From JAGNEJ01 sp043757865 (GTDB taxonomy: Bacteria > Verrucomicrobiota > Verrucomicrobiia > Verrucomicrobiales > V1-33): DNA of 6,566 bases. A program made the translations under genes and the position numbers. The notes below the pieces were generated by a model. The model made no database searches and was not told where the DNA came from. It worked only from the letters and a program-made list of their open reading frames with translations. Location: NCBI GenBank assembly GCA_043757865.1, contig JAYVOP010000150.1, positions 1 to 6,566 on the forward strand, written 5' to 3'. This document shows positions 6,507 to 6,566 of the stretch, piece after piece (position 1 is the first letter of the stretch; the number at the start of each line of letters is the position of its first letter).

Positions 6507-6566
6507 AGCGCAGGGAAACGGCATTGGCGCGTTTGGCAAGTGACAAGGAACTGCTAGGCGCGTGCG

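Overview
The window is an ordinary, gene-dense stretch of chromosome from a GC-rich Gram-negative-type bacterium. My best guess is Verrucomicrobia/PVC superphylum. This rests on the style of the secreted SGNH hydrolase, on a YaeI/LpxG-like phosphoesterase next to a VC0807/YciB-like membrane protein, and on the absence of Shine-Dalgarno (SD) motifs before every start. It is an inference from remembered family resemblance, not a database result. I see no tRNA, rRNA, IS element, CRISPR array, phage gene or attachment site.

Layout, left to right. On the minus strand, a secreted SGNH/GDSL hydrolase runs off the left edge (1-881). Upstream of it on the same strand is an exported TPR protein (1014-1651) whose reading frame is broken by an apparent single-base frameshift. 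An 86-bp divergent spacer (1652-1737) separates it from a plus-strand cluster. That cluster holds a Tat-type metallophosphoesterase (1738-2583), a six-segment VC0807/YciB-like inner-membrane protein (2612-3322) and a polytopic membrane protein of unknown family (3332-4213), with gaps of 28 and 9 bp that suggest one operon. A 223-bp spacer with a GC-rich hairpin leads to guaA (4437-5954), the complete two-domain GMP synthase that makes GMP from XMP. Converging on guaA from the minus strand is a conserved-looking soluble protein of unknown function (5979-6506).

How they may work together: guaA is housekeeping and probably independent. The three-gene cluster looks like an envelope or lipid module: a phosphoesterase of the family that includes the chlamydial lipid A enzyme LpxG, plus two integral membrane proteins. 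The SGNH hydrolase and the TPR protein are both predicted to leave the cytoplasm, but nothing links them beyond adjacency.

The most interesting non-gene signal is shared by the starts. None of the seven has an SD-like motif, and the ten bases before each are pyrimidine-rich (6 to 10 of 10). I did not find a convincing new multi-gene system. The nearest candidate is the phosphoesterase plus two-membrane-protein operon.
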